Shown here one piece after another: positions 6,815-15,525 of a DNA stretch of 28,577 nt. Below the pieces are notes generated by a model, which worked only from the letters and a program-made list of their open reading frames with translations, searched no databases and was not told where the DNA came from. A program made the translations under genes and the position numbers. This DNA comes from Caloranaerobacter sp050286925 (GTDB taxonomy: Bacteria > Bacillota > Clostridia > Tissierellales > Thermohalobacteraceae), in NCBI RefSeq assembly GCF_050286925.1, contig NZ_JBFWFX010000019.1:1-28577 (forward strand), in the 5' to 3' direction. Within the stretch, counting starts at the first letter, position 1; every line of letters starts with the position of its first letter.

Positions 6815-7570
6815 TTAAATCGAGTATTTTTTTAGGATATTATCTATAGAATTAGAAATAGCTTTATCTCCATCTATTAATCTTAATGCAAGCCATCTAG
6901 CATTATATTTTGTACCTAAAGTTTCTGCTAAAATCGGCTCAATTTCTTTAACAATAGATTCAATCTCATCACTATATTTTAATCTATAAGGATTTGCTTT
7001 GATATTTCCATTAATCATTTGGTAAATAGTTTCTAATAATTTGTCTATACCTTTATTATCTCTTGCGACAGTAGGGATTACTGGTACACCAAGTCTATTT
7101 TCTAGTTTTTCTATATCTATTGATATTCCTTTGCGTTTTGCTTCATCCATAAGATTAAGGCATACGATAACTCTATCAGTTATTTCCATAACTTGAAGTA
7201 CGAGATTTAGGTTTCTTTCTAGACAAGTTGCATCAGTAATTACAATAGTTATATCTGGATTGCCAAAACAAATAAAATCTCTGGCTATTTCTTCTTCAAC
7301 TGAATTTGCCAAAAGAGAATAAGTTCCAGGTAAATCTACAAGTAAAAATTCTTTATCTTTATATTTAAATGTTCCTTTAGCATTACTTACTGTTTTTCCA
7401 GGCCAGTTACCAGTATGCTGATTTAATCCTGTTAAAGTATTAAACAAAGTGCTTTTTCCTGTGTTAGGATTACCTGCCAATGCAATTACTATCATATCTT
7501 TATTTTCTTTAACGATATCGTACTTGTTTTTTAATAGCGATAAACCTGTTGATTTACTGGTAAGTCCCAT
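6815..7570 (-). CDS. feoB: FeoB GTPase (G-protein) part, separate gene
   Basis: A 251-residue cytoplasmic GTPase equal to the N-terminal domain of FeoB. GTP-binding motifs: G1 GNPNTGKS (33-40), G2 T60 in GNWPGKT, G3 DLPG (79-82), G4 NLMD (139-142), and a plausible G5 around VARDN. The GDI-like helical region with ARWLALRLIDGD ends the protein. In most bacteria the chain continues into the membrane domain; here it stops and the permease starts 13 bp later in a different frame with its own ribosome binding site. The start ATG at 7570 has a GGAGG site. An extra ~25-residue N-terminal stretch precedes the G domain. The two halves presumably assemble at the membrane (inference). Confidence 0.92.
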   Translation of the reverse strand: MGLTSKSTGLSLLKNKYDIVKENKDMIVIALAGNPNTGKSTLFNTLTGLNQHTGNWPGKTVSNAKGTFKYKDKEFLLVDLPGTYSLLANSVEEEIARDFICFGNPDITIVITDATCLERNLNLVLQVMEITDRVIVCLNLMDEAKRKGISIDIEKLENRLGVPVIPTVARDNKGIDKLLETIYQMINGNIKANPYRLKYSDEIESIVKEIEPILAETLGTKYNARWLALRLIDGDKAISNSIDNILKKYSI

Positions 7571-7582
7571 TTATTAACCTCC

Positions 7583-7861
7583 TCAATCTATAATTTCAAC
7601 AATTACATTTTCTATTTCTTCTTTTCTTAAAGCAATTATTGTTCCTCTTATGTTATATGCTATCGGATTTCCAGAAGGACTTATTCTTTCAGTTTTAACT
7701 ATTGTATTTGGTATAAGTCCTAGATCCAGAAGTCTTCTTCTTGGAAGTGTGTTTTTTGATAGCATTTTTATTCTAGCTTTCTTTCCAACAGGAAGTTTAT
7801 TTAGTGGAATTTCATGTTGCCTAATTTTATAACTAACAAAAGATTTACTTACAAGTTCCAT
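7583..7861 (-). CDS. feoA: FeoA ferrous iron transport accessory protein
   Basis: A 92-residue small SH3-like-fold protein of the FeoA family: LPVGKKARIKMLSKN, RRRLLDLGLIPNTIVKTERISPSGNPIAYNIRGTIIALRKEEIENVIVE is the classic FeoA core. It is thought to bind FeoB and modulate Fe(II) uptake. The ATG at 7861 follows GAGGTGATGTT. It is first in the operon with the two feoB genes (12 bp to the GTPase gene), behind a promoter that overlaps two DtxR-like operators, so iron repression is likely. Confidence 0.92.
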   Translation of the reverse strand: MELVSKSFVSYKIRQHEIPLNKLPVGKKARIKMLSKNTLPRRRLLDLGLIPNTIVKTERISPSGNPIAYNIRGTIIALRKEEIENVIVEIID

Positions 7862-7877
7862 AACATCACCTCTCTAG

Positions 7878-7896
7878 TTAGCTTAGGTTAACTTAA
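7878..7896. promoter_or_regulatory. DtxR-like iron box 1 (feoA)
   Basis: TTAGCTTAGGTTAACTTAA agrees with the 19-bp DtxR/IdeR consensus TTAGGTTAGCCTAACCTAA at 15 positions by my alignment. It lies between the predicted feoA -10 element and the ribosome binding site. Confidence 0.7.
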
Positions 7897-7906
7897 ATTA
7901 AAAAAA

Positions 7907-7936
7907 TAATTAGTCTTGGCTAACATTAGATATCAA
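7907..7936 (-). promoter_or_regulatory. feoA promoter
   Basis: On the minus strand TTGATA (7936-7931), 18 bp, TAATTA (7912-7907). Iron box 2 fills the spacer and touches the -10 element, and box 1 lies just downstream, a layout suited to steric repression. Confidence 0.5.
7910..7928. promoter_or_regulatory. DtxR-like iron box 2 (feoA)
   Basis: TTAGTCTTGGCTAACATTA agrees with the DtxR/IdeR consensus at 13 of 19 positions by my alignment. It lies 32 bp from box 1, about three helical turns, within the promoter spacer. Confidence 0.55.
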
Positions 7937-8265
7937 ATAAGTTTCTAATGACATTATATGGGATTGATTAAATATGTGTTACTAAGATAAATGAAGAAGA
8001 AAAAGGTTTATCATACATAATGAAGTTGTATTACAATTAATTTTTAACTGTTATATATTATTTAAAAACAGGAATTATATAGAAGGATTTCCTTTGAGAA
8101 TTATAGAATTTTTATAATCCATAAGGGAATTATATACCTTATTAAATTGTGGATAATTTTAAATATAATTTCCGTTTATGAATTTCAACAAAATCTTCCT
8201 TATAATTTATTTAAATCGAAGATTTTGTTCTAGAAAACTTTGAATTTTATAAAAGGAGTTTTGAT
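7937..8265. other. Intergenic region between feoA promoter and CRISPR-Cas locus
   Basis: About 330 bp without a gene. The first part (to about 8110) is AT-rich with nothing I recognise. The second part is dispersed-repeat copy B, which ends 35 bp before the WYL regulator. I could not place a convincing promoter for the regulator; a TTGTTC/TATAAA pair at 8225-8253 would overlap the ribosome binding site and was discounted. Confidence 0.6.
8112..8230 (+). repeat. Two-hairpin dispersed repeat, copy B
   Basis: About 118 bp. Hairpin 1 pairs GGGAATTATAT (8125-8135) with ATATAATTTCC (8163-8173), extended by CATAA/TTATG. Hairpin 2 pairs AACAAAATCTTC (8187-8198) with GAAGATTTTGTT (8218-8229), a perfect 12-bp stem with a 19-nt loop. 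The same layout recurs at 17300-17414 and, inverted, at 20294-20412; stem differences are partly compensatory (CTTC/GAAG here, CCC-type pairing in copy D). Confidence 0.85.
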
Positions 8266-9216
8266 ATGAGTAAGCTAAGTAATTGTCTGAGAATGCTAAT
8301 TCTTTTAAAAAGTAGAGGCAAAATGAAAATAAAAGAGTTAGCTGAAATATTAGAAGTAAGTGAAAGAACAATACGAGAGTATAAAAACGAACTAGAAAAA
8401 GCTAGGATATATTTATTAAGTGAATCTGGAAAGAATGGTGGATATTATTTAGATAAAAACTCATTTATTTTTAATTTAGATTTAGAAGAAGCAGAAATTT
8501 CTTCTTTTTTAATGGCTAAAGAATTTCTAGAAAAAGAAGATAATTTTATGTTTTTAAAAGAATATGAAAGTGGTTTAGATAAGATTAAGGCTGCTTTAGA
8601 AAGAAGATATGACGATGGAGAAAGTCAATATATAGTAAAAGTTTCGAGACCTAACATAGATTTAGAAAACGAGAAGAAAAAATATTTGGATATCAGTAGT
8701 TCAATAATATCAAGGAATAAATTAAAAATTAATTATTTTTCAATAAATTCAGGCTTAGTTGAAAGGATTATAAGACCATATGCACTTTTTATGTATAAAG
8801 GGTTTTGGTATTGTATTGGGTACTGTGAGTTAAGGGGAGAGATTAGAGATTTTAAATTATCTAGAATTAAAAGCTACGAATTGCTAAAGGATACTTTTGA
8901 TAAACCAATTGATTTTAAATTAAGTGACTATCTAGGACATAATAGTATTTTTAAAGACAAGCTTTATAACATAAAACTAAAAATAAGATCTCCTATGTCT
9001 ATTATAGTTAGTGAAAGGATTTGGAGTGAAAATCAAAAAATAGTATTTAATCAAGAAGACAACTCTATTTTATTTGAAGCAACAATGAGTGGTTTGCCAG
9101 AGATAAAATCATGGATTTTAAGTATGGGTAGTTGTGTAGAAATATTAGAACCTGAAGAATTGAAAGAAGAAATAAAGGATGAAGTAAAAAAATTAAAAGA
9201 TTTATACAAAATTTAG
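8266..9216 (+). CDS. HTH/WYL-domain transcriptional regulator of the CRISPR locus
   Basis: A 316-residue regulator: N-terminal DeoR-type winged helix (about 1-60, KIKELAEILEVSERTIREYKNEL), a middle WYL domain (about 140-220, with RPYALFMYKGFWYCIGYC and RDFKLSRIKSYELL), and a C-terminal WCX-like extension (about 230-316). WYL domains bind nucleic-acid or nucleotide ligands and many WYL proteins regulate defence loci. It is the first gene before cas6, same strand, separated only by the cas6 leader, so control of the cas operon is a reasonable inference. Start ATG with AAAAGGAG. The ligand is unknown. Confidence 0.88.
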   Translation: MSKLSNCLRMLILLKSRGKMKIKELAEILEVSERTIREYKNELEKARIYLLSESGKNGGYYLDKNSFIFNLDLEEAEISSFLMAKEFLEKEDNFMFLKEYESGLDKIKAALERRYDDGESQYIVKVSRPNIDLENEKKKYLDISSSIISRNKLKINYFSINSGLVERIIRPYALFMYKGFWYCIGYCELRGEIRDFKLSRIKSYELLKDTFDKPIDFKLSDYLGHNSIFKDKLYNIKLKIRSPMSIIVSERIWSENQKIVFNQEDNSILFEATMSGLPEIKSWILSMGSCVEILEPEELKEEIKDEVKKLKDLYKI

Positions 9217-9286
9217 TAATGTGACAAATATACTTCCACGTATATATGGTAATATTTTCTTAAATAAAAGGGAAGGAGGTGATTTG

Positions 9287-10018
9287 ATGAGATTAAGCTG
9301 CTCTTATGAATGTGATGTTTTACCTTTATCTTACAGAATGATGTTTGTAAGTTTAATAAAAAAATCACTAGAAAAATCAAATAAAGAATATTTTAATAAT
9401 TTGTATTATTATAAAGACAAATCTAATAAGAAAAGTAAAAATTTTTGTTTTTCAGTATATTTAAATGATTTTAGTAGAGAAAATGAAAATTTTAGGGTAA
9501 ATGGTAAAATAATTCTAAACATAAGCTCACCAGATCATGAATTTATGATAAATCTTTATAATGGGTTGCTAAAGAATGTGGAGTTTGAATATAAAGGCTA
9601 CAGGTTAAAAAAAGAAAGAGTAAGGCTTATAAGAGAAAAGAAAATATTAAAAGACAGAGCTATTTTTAAAACATTATCACCAATTTACATAAAAGACAAA
9701 GTTGGCAATTCGCTATCACCAGAAGATGAAAAATATGAAGAAAATCTTAATTACATATTAGATTTAACTTTGAAAAATTTTAGAGGATATGGATTAAAAA
9801 AAGAAATAAAATTTAATCCGATTAATCTTACTAAAGTTGTAGTTAAGGAAAAAATAAGAGGCTACTTAGAAAAAAATGATAATGATTATTTGTATTTAAA
9901 TTCGTATAAAGGTAGTTTTTATCTCGAAGGAGATATAGAAGATTTGAATGATATATATATGCTTGGAATTGGTTTCAGAAGGAATCAGGGATTTGGAATG
10001 GTGGAGGTATTAGAGTAG
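9287..10018 (+). CDS. cas6: Cas6 CRISPR RNA endoribonuclease
   Basis: A 243-residue protein with two ferredoxin-like halves and the C-terminal glycine-rich loop typical of Cas6 (GIGFRRNQGFGMVEVLE). It cuts the pre-crRNA within each repeat, leaving an 8-nt 5' handle (here ATGTAAAT by family rule). The catalytic His cannot be assigned safely from sequence alone. The start is the ATG at 9287, set by the excellent GGAAGGAGGTGAT site at 9271-9283; a reading frame extending to GTG 9221 has no such site. First cas gene of a canonical I-B operon, with cas8 starting within a few bases of its stop. Confidence 0.92.
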   Translation: MRLSCSYECDVLPLSYRMMFVSLIKKSLEKSNKEYFNNLYYYKDKSNKKSKNFCFSVYLNDFSRENENFRVNGKIILNISSPDHEFMINLYNGLLKNVEFEYKGYRLKKERVRLIREKKILKDRAIFKTLSPIYIKDKVGNSLSPEDEKYEENLNYILDLTLKNFRGYGLKKEIKFNPINLTKVVVKEKIRGYLEKNDNDYLYLNSYKGSFYLEGDIEDLNDIYMLGIGFRRNQGFGMVEVLE

Positions 10019-10021
10019 GAG

Positions 10022-11326
10022 GTGAGGGAGATTAGTAGGATAAGGTTTTATAGGACAGGCCAGCTTGTGAGAGATATTGGGATAGTTTCTTTGTATGAGT
10101 ATTTAAAGGCAATAGATAAAAATGATTTAAATTTGAAGTTAACTGATAATTATTTGGAATTTAATAGGTTTGATATAGAAAGATTAGTAGAATATATGAA
10201 AAGTAAGAATATAACAAGCTTTCCTTATATACAAAATAGTAAAAGATTTGGCAATGTTAATGGCCCAAAAGGCGATAAAATGTATGAAAATCTCAAAGAT
10301 ATAATTAGATTAGTATTTGAGATAAATAGAAAGAGTGTAGAAGAACAAGAGAATATACTTAAAGAATATGAACCGAGTGAGCAATGCAGTATATGTAATA
10401 CTTATAAATCAACTAAAAAGCATTATTCAGTTGAAGATGGTGGGTTAACTGAAAGAAAAGTAAGTAAACTGCTATATACTTTTTTAGGATCAGAAAATAG
10501 TACATTTAATAATTATTGTATAAGTCGTATAAATGTTTGTTTTGTTTGTGAATTACTAAATTTATTTTTCTTGCTTTATATTAACGAATTTAAATTAGAT
10601 ATGATTGCGTATTGTGAGAGATTAAAAGATTTATATTATATAAATCATAGAATTATGATACATCAGAAACTATATAACCCAAATGTAATATATATAAATT
10701 TAGCGAAGCTTAACACTAAATCAATTAGGATTTATGATATAAAAAGAGATCCGCAAAATGGTTTATTGTTAAAATATAACAATTCATTTGATGTGAGCGA
10801 TTTAATAAAGAGGTTAAAGTTAATTAATATAATAGAGCAATTCAAATTCAATGAGAAAAATAAAAATGAACTTAAAGATTATATTAAGATTCTGATTTTT
10901 AATAATAATTATACAGCAGTAGAGCAAATTTTATTATTTAACTTATTAAGTAATGAACTGGATGATGTAAGAAAATATACTTTAACAAAATTGAATGTTA
11001 AATTGTATAATGAGTTTCTGGAAGGAGGTTTTGAAGTGAAAAATGCAAGTAGTTTTTCAAAACTTGGTAGTAAACTTGCTCAAAAATTGAAGGAAGAAGA
11101 TAAAGAAGATAATAAGAAAAAGAATATATCTTTTAGATTAACACAATTATTAAAATCAGACAGTAGAGAACAGTTATTTAATGAATTACTACATTTACTT
11201 ATAAACTATGAAATAGAAATACCAGAGAATTTTAGCTACGGTATTTTAAAGGCTGATAGTATTCAGCTTCATTATAATATTGGAAAATTTTTAGAATCTT
11301 TTAATAAAAAGGGAGGAGAAGAGTAA
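10022..11326 (+). CDS. cas8b: Type I-B Cascade large subunit Cas8 (CXXC-CXXC type)
   Basis: A 434-residue large subunit of the interference complex, expected to recognise the PAM and help open target DNA. A zinc-finger pair is visible: C122-x2-C125 (CSICN) and C173-x2-C176 (CFVCE), the CXXC-CXXC signature of the Cst1/Cas8a1 group of the Tneap I-B subtype. The rest is divergent, as is usual for Cas8; identity rests on the zinc finger and on position between cas6 and cas7. The start is uncertain: GTG at 10022 overlaps the only strong Shine-Dalgarno (AGGAGG, 10017-10022), while the in-frame ATT at 10031 would have ideal spacing. The stop overlaps the cas7 ATG (TAATG). Confidence 0.9.
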   Translation: MREISRIRFYRTGQLVRDIGIVSLYEYLKAIDKNDLNLKLTDNYLEFNRFDIERLVEYMKSKNITSFPYIQNSKRFGNVNGPKGDKMYENLKDIIRLVFEINRKSVEEQENILKEYEPSEQCSICNTYKSTKKHYSVEDGGLTERKVSKLLYTFLGSENSTFNNYCISRINVCFVCELLNLFFLLYINEFKLDMIAYCERLKDLYYINHRIMIHQKLYNPNVIYINLAKLNTKSIRIYDIKRDPQNGLLLKYNNSFDVSDLIKRLKLINIIEQFKFNEKNKNELKDYIKILIFNNNYTAVEQILLFNLLSNELDDVRKYTLTKLNVKLYNEFLEGGFEVKNASSFSKLGSKLAQKLKEEDKEDNKKKNISFRLTQLLKSDSREQLFNELLHLLINYEIEIPENFSYGILKADSIQLHYNIGKFLESFNKKGGEE

Positions 11327-12330
11327 TGAATAACAAAAGAGTGTCATCAGTAACATTGACAATTCTTACTGAAAGTCCTGTAGCGTTATCAAATGATCAA
11401 AGTTTTGGAACCTATACACCAATAAAGAAATATTTCTATAAAGACGGAAGACATGCTATGACAAGTGTTCCAACTGTTACATATGAATTAAGAAAAAGTT
11501 TAATTTGTAGTGGCAAATTATCTCCAGATAGTATAGTGATAAAAAGCAAAAATTTACATCCTAAAGAACTAGGTATAGAATCTGATGTTTTTGGATATTT
11601 AATTCCTAAGAATAAAGAAAATAAACAGCAGAGTAAGACATCTCCAATTAGGATTATTCCTTTTATTTCTGTTCATACTTTTAAGAATGATACACAATTA
11701 ATTACAAACAGAGGTTATTTGGATATAAATCTAGGTAGAGAGTATTATGAAGAGAAAGGGAAGGAATTAAAACGTATAGCTATAGAAGAAGTAATAAAGA
11801 CTCAAGCATTAGCATATGAGGAGGTGTTTGGTGATTATTATACTTATACAGTGACTCTGGAACTTGATAGAATAGGTGTAATAGAAACGGATGAAAAAGG
11901 TAATAGACTACCAATAGATAAAAGAGTATATTTTGATGAAAAGGATAGAAAAGAAATAGTAAAAAATATCTTGACTGCACTTATCGAATTTACAAGACAG
12001 ATAAAACATCAAACAGTCCATTTGAAACCTTTAGCTGTATTTGGTGGTGCTTTTCCTAAAGTAATACCATATTTTTGGAATGATATTGAGTTTGATGAAT
12101 ATCAAAATGTACTTATATTAGATAATATAAAGAATACAATTGAAGATTACGACTTAAATGATGGGAATGGCTATTTAATTACTGCTGTTGATCGCAGAAT
12201 AAGAGTTAAAAATGAAGATAAGTATAGAGGTGAAGGGTTAGATATCAGAGGGAAAACGCCTGTAAAAGCTATAAAAGAGCTTATAGAAAAATTAGAATTA
12301 AAAGACAACAAATGGTATTTAAAGGAGTAG
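11326..12330 (+). CDS. cas7: Cas7 backbone subunit (Cst2/DevR family)
   Basis: A 334-residue RAMP protein that polymerises along the crRNA to form the Cascade backbone. It fits the Cst2/DevR group: N-terminal SSVTLTILTESPVALSNDQ with conserved GTYTPIKKYFY, later RGYLDINLGRE, and AVFGGAFPKVIPYFW. It overlaps the cas8 stop codon (TAATG), with GGGAGGAG upstream, so translation is coupled; cas5 begins 6 bp after its stop. Cas7 of this type with cas6 upstream and cas5-cas3 downstream defines type I-B. Confidence 0.95.
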   Translation: MNNKRVSSVTLTILTESPVALSNDQSFGTYTPIKKYFYKDGRHAMTSVPTVTYELRKSLICSGKLSPDSIVIKSKNLHPKELGIESDVFGYLIPKNKENKQQSKTSPIRIIPFISVHTFKNDTQLITNRGYLDINLGREYYEEKGKELKRIAIEEVIKTQALAYEEVFGDYYTYTVTLELDRIGVIETDEKGNRLPIDKRVYFDEKDRKEIVKNILTALIEFTRQIKHQTVHLKPLAVFGGAFPKVIPYFWNDIEFDEYQNVLILDNIKNTIEDYDLNDGNGYLITAVDRRIRVKNEDKYRGEGLDIRGKTPVKAIKELIEKLELKDNKWYLKE

Positions 12331-12336
12331 GTAGAG

Positions 12337-13140
12337 TTGGGAGAAAAAATATTAAAATTAAATTTATATCAGCCATTTGCACATTATCGTGAACCTAAAA
12401 TAATACAAGATGATTATATACCAACATTAAATATACCATCTCCAACAACCATTGCTGGTATGATTGCATATTTATGTGATTATAAATTTAAAGAAGAATT
12501 TGATATAGGAGTATATTGTAAATATAAGACTAAAGATATTCATTTTATAAGAGGTGAAAAAGGGGATTTTTTTGAATCTTATTTAAAACAGAATAGGAAG
12601 AAAAAGTTATCTTATCAGGATTTCAAATTTAAATTAGGAAATAGAATAATGAAGTATGAAGTTTTACAGGAAGTTTCGCTTATAATTTTTCTAAAATTTA
12701 ATAATCAGGATGAGTATAACATGGTAAAAGAAGCATTAGAAAATCCTAGACGATATATCACATTAGGGAGAAAAGAAGATTTTGTTGTGAAACACAAAAA
12801 TTATAAAAAAATAGTTGAAGATGTAACAGATAAGATAAAGAGCATTGAAATAACAGATAAAAAAACAGCAGTAAAGAATAAATATAAAATAAAAAATACT
12901 TATATTCCAATTAACATTATGAATGATAAGTATGATGATATACTGTCAAATGGAGTGTTATATTCTTTGCCTAGGAAGTATAGAAATATATGTGCCGATA
13001 AAACAGAAAGGGAAATGGTGCATTATCATTATGTATACATAGATGAAAAAGGATATTACCCTAAAAATGGCAAGTATTATTTATATGAAGATATAGATGA
13101 GAAAATAATATTTAAATGGCTTGTGAAAGTAGGTGTATAA
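12337..13140 (+). CDS. cas5: Cas5 (Cas5t/Cas5b) Cascade subunit
   Basis: A 267-residue RAMP subunit that caps the 5' handle of the crRNA. The N terminus LNLYQPFAHYREPK and IPSPTTIAGMIAYL are the typical Cas5 RAMP features; a basic, variable middle and C terminus follow (RYITLGRKEDF). The start is TTG at 12337, supported by AAGGAG at the right distance and by the lack of any ATG before the conserved N-terminal strand. Its stop codon abuts the cas3 ATG with no gap. Confidence 0.92.
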   Translation: MGEKILKLNLYQPFAHYREPKIIQDDYIPTLNIPSPTTIAGMIAYLCDYKFKEEFDIGVYCKYKTKDIHFIRGEKGDFFESYLKQNRKKKLSYQDFKFKLGNRIMKYEVLQEVSLIIFLKFNNQDEYNMVKEALENPRRYITLGRKEDFVVKHKNYKKIVEDVTDKIKSIEITDKKTAVKNKYKIKNTYIPINIMNDKYDDILSNGVLYSLPRKYRNICADKTEREMVHYHYVYIDEKGYYPKNGKYYLYEDIDEKIIFKWLVKVGV

Positions 13141-15447
13141 ATGAAAAGGAAAATCTTTGCTAAATCAGATAATAAAATTACAGGCCAAAGATCACAAACT
13201 TTAGTAGAACATATAGAAGATTTGTTAGAAGTATTTGATAATATTTTAGCTATTGATGAAAAGTTAAGTGATGAAATAAAAAATGATATTAGACTATTAT
13301 GTCTTTTACATGATTTAGGGAAAATAAATATTAAGTTTCAAAGAAAAATTGAATTGGCAAATAAAGAAGCAAATGAAGGACTAACAGTTGAAGAAAAGAA
13401 AGAAAAAGATGGAATAAAAGATATGAGACATAATATATTGTCAGGTGCTTTTTTAAAAAAGATTTTTGATAAGCTGGGTTTAGATGAAGACAAACGAAAT
13501 ATATTATATAAGTCAATTATGTTGCATCATGGTTCATTTATAAAATATTTAGAATTATCAAGTCCGGATATAGAAGAATCAATTTATTATGATATAGAGA
13601 AAGGCATATTGGAAAATGATCAATATACTATGGATGATGTAATCTATTTGTTAAAAGAAAATCTAAATATTGATTTTGATTATATAAAAGAAGAAATGCT
13701 AGATTATGATTATTTAAAATATCTAAATCAAGATTTTAGGGAAAATAAAGATTTAAATATAAGATATATTATATACAAAGGTTTTTTAAATCTTATTGAC
13801 CATTTAGCATCTTCACAGATAAAAGATTATAATTATTATAATCCATTTACAAAAGTAGAAATTGATAAAGCATTAAAAGAAAATATTGCCAAAAAAATCA
13901 GAAAAGAACCAGAAGAAGTTAAATTTAATTCTACACAGGAGTTAACATCAGAAAATGAGGATAAAAATATATTGACAATAGCATTTACAGGTAGCGGTAA
14001 GACAGTTGCTGATCATAGATGGACTGGAAAAAGAAAATTTTATTTAGTGCCAAATAAAATTTCAGCAGAAAGTTTTTATTTTGACGCATTAAAGTTATAT
14101 AAAGATGAAAAGAATGTGGGGCTTTTGCATGGAGATATACATCTTTATACATATGATGAAGAAGAGCATTTGTATATTTCATTAAAGGATGAAGCGTTAG
14201 TAAGGAATTTTGCAAAACCATATATTATATCTACAATAGATCAATTAATTTTGGCTATGTATAAGCATCCTAATTATGAAAAAACATTTGCAAGTATATA
14301 TAATTCTAAAGTAACAGTAGATGAGGTTCATTTATTAACACCACAAATGTTTTTGATGCTTATATGCTTTATGCAGTTTACAACTAAATATTTAAATACA
14401 AAATATCATTTAATGACGGCTACACTTCCAAAAGCATATCTAGATAAATTAGAAAAGTCTGGGATTGATTATGTATATAATAGTCCATCGGAATGCCAAA
14501 ATGCTGATAATGAAAATAGAAGAATTAAATTATTTTTAGGGAAAACGGATAAAGATATAGAAAAAATAATTAAAAACGTGAAAGGTAAAAAGAAAGTATT
14601 AATAGTTGTTAATACAATAGATAGAGGAATAGAATTATATAGGAAATTAGAGGATATTCATGGTATTGAAGTTAATTTATTACATAGTAGGTTTAAGTTT
14701 AATGATAAAAAAGAAAAATATGATGGAATTTTAAATCAAAAAGGTGATATATGGATAGCTACACAAATGGTTGAAGTATCTTTAGATTTGGATTTTCCTA
14801 TCGTAATAAGTGATTTGGCGCCTATGGATTCTTTAATACAGCGGATGGGGCGATGCAATAGACATGATACAGTAGAAATAGGGGAATTTTATATACTAGA
14901 AGATAGAGAAGATGTTTATGATAAAAAATTGAAAAAAGCAACAGAGAAAATATTAAAAAGTGAAAATAATAAGATTATAACATTAAATGACAGAAAGCAA
15001 TTATTGGAAGCATATTATAACAATAAAGAAGTTCTAAAATATTATGATGAAGAATTTAAAAAAGCAGAAGAGTATATTAAAACTATATTTGGTATTAATA
15101 AAAGTACAGAAATAGAAATAAAAGGTGAAGATTTAATATTTAATTTTGAACCATATAAAAATCTTGTAGATAGTAAAAAAGAAGCTGGTAGATTATTTAG
15201 GGATGGGCAATTGAATGTAAAAGTAATTTTGGAAGAAGATTATTATAAGATAAAAAATTCTGATAATAAGATGAAAGAGTTAAGTTTAAATTCAATATTA
15301 ATATCGCAGGGTTTATTAAGAAAATTTGGACAAGGAATTAGAAAAGAGCAAGGGATTTTTATAATTAGAGATGGCTATTATGAATATGATAAAGAAGTAG
15401 GACTAATATTCAAAGAATACAATTCGGTGGATAGTAGGTTTTTATAA
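13141..15447 (+). CDS. cas3: Cas3 HD nuclease-helicase
   Basis: A 768-residue effector that unwinds and degrades the target DNA recruited by Cascade. N-terminal HD nuclease (about 1-230): H24, HDLGK 57-61, H97, HH 129-130 bind the metal ions. SF2 helicase: Walker A TGSGKT (283-288), DEVH box (394-397, in place of DEAH/DECH), TAT of motif III (426-428), and motif VI QRMGRCNR (567-574). The C-terminal accessory domain ends the chain. The single-chain HD-helicase order is usual for type I-B. Last gene of the interference block; a hairpin with a T-run immediately follows. Confidence 0.96.
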   Translation: MKRKIFAKSDNKITGQRSQTLVEHIEDLLEVFDNILAIDEKLSDEIKNDIRLLCLLHDLGKINIKFQRKIELANKEANEGLTVEEKKEKDGIKDMRHNILSGAFLKKIFDKLGLDEDKRNILYKSIMLHHGSFIKYLELSSPDIEESIYYDIEKGILENDQYTMDDVIYLLKENLNIDFDYIKEEMLDYDYLKYLNQDFRENKDLNIRYIIYKGFLNLIDHLASSQIKDYNYYNPFTKVEIDKALKENIAKKIRKEPEEVKFNSTQELTSENEDKNILTIAFTGSGKTVADHRWTGKRKFYLVPNKISAESFYFDALKLYKDEKNVGLLHGDIHLYTYDEEEHLYISLKDEALVRNFAKPYIISTIDQLILAMYKHPNYEKTFASIYNSKVTVDEVHLLTPQMFLMLICFMQFTTKYLNTKYHLMTATLPKAYLDKLEKSGIDYVYNSPSECQNADNENRRIKLFLGKTDKDIEKIIKNVKGKKKVLIVVNTIDRGIELYRKLEDIHGIEVNLLHSRFKFNDKKEKYDGILNQKGDIWIATQMVEVSLDLDFPIVISDLAPMDSLIQRMGRCNRHDTVEIGEFYILEDREDVYDKKLKKATEKILKSENNKIITLNDRKQLLEAYYNNKEVLKYYDEEFKKAEEYIKTIFGINKSTEIEIKGEDLIFNFEPYKNLVDSKKEAGRLFRDGQLNVKVILEEDYYKIKNSDNKMKELSLNSILISQGLLRKFGQGIRKEQGIFIIRDGYYEYDKEVGLIFKEYNSVDSRFL

Positions 15448-15474
15448 AGTAGGATAGAGTCCTACTTCTTTTTG
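15447..15474 (+). terminator. Terminator-like hairpin between cas3 and cas4
   Basis: AAGTAGGA (15447-15454) pairs with TCCTACTT (15460-15467) around a 5-nt loop and is followed by CTTTTTG. It begins inside the cas3 stop codon. It may lower readthrough from the interference genes into the adaptation genes; the 78-bp gap here is the largest in the cas operon. Confidence 0.65.
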
Positions 15475-15525
15475 AGTAAGAAATATAATATGAGGAAATA
15501 TTTTATTATGAAGGAGATATAACTT

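Noticed and set aside
8225..8253. Promoter TTGTTC-17-TATAAA for the WYL regulator
   Set aside because: The -10 box overlaps the ribosome binding site, so the transcript would start without it.
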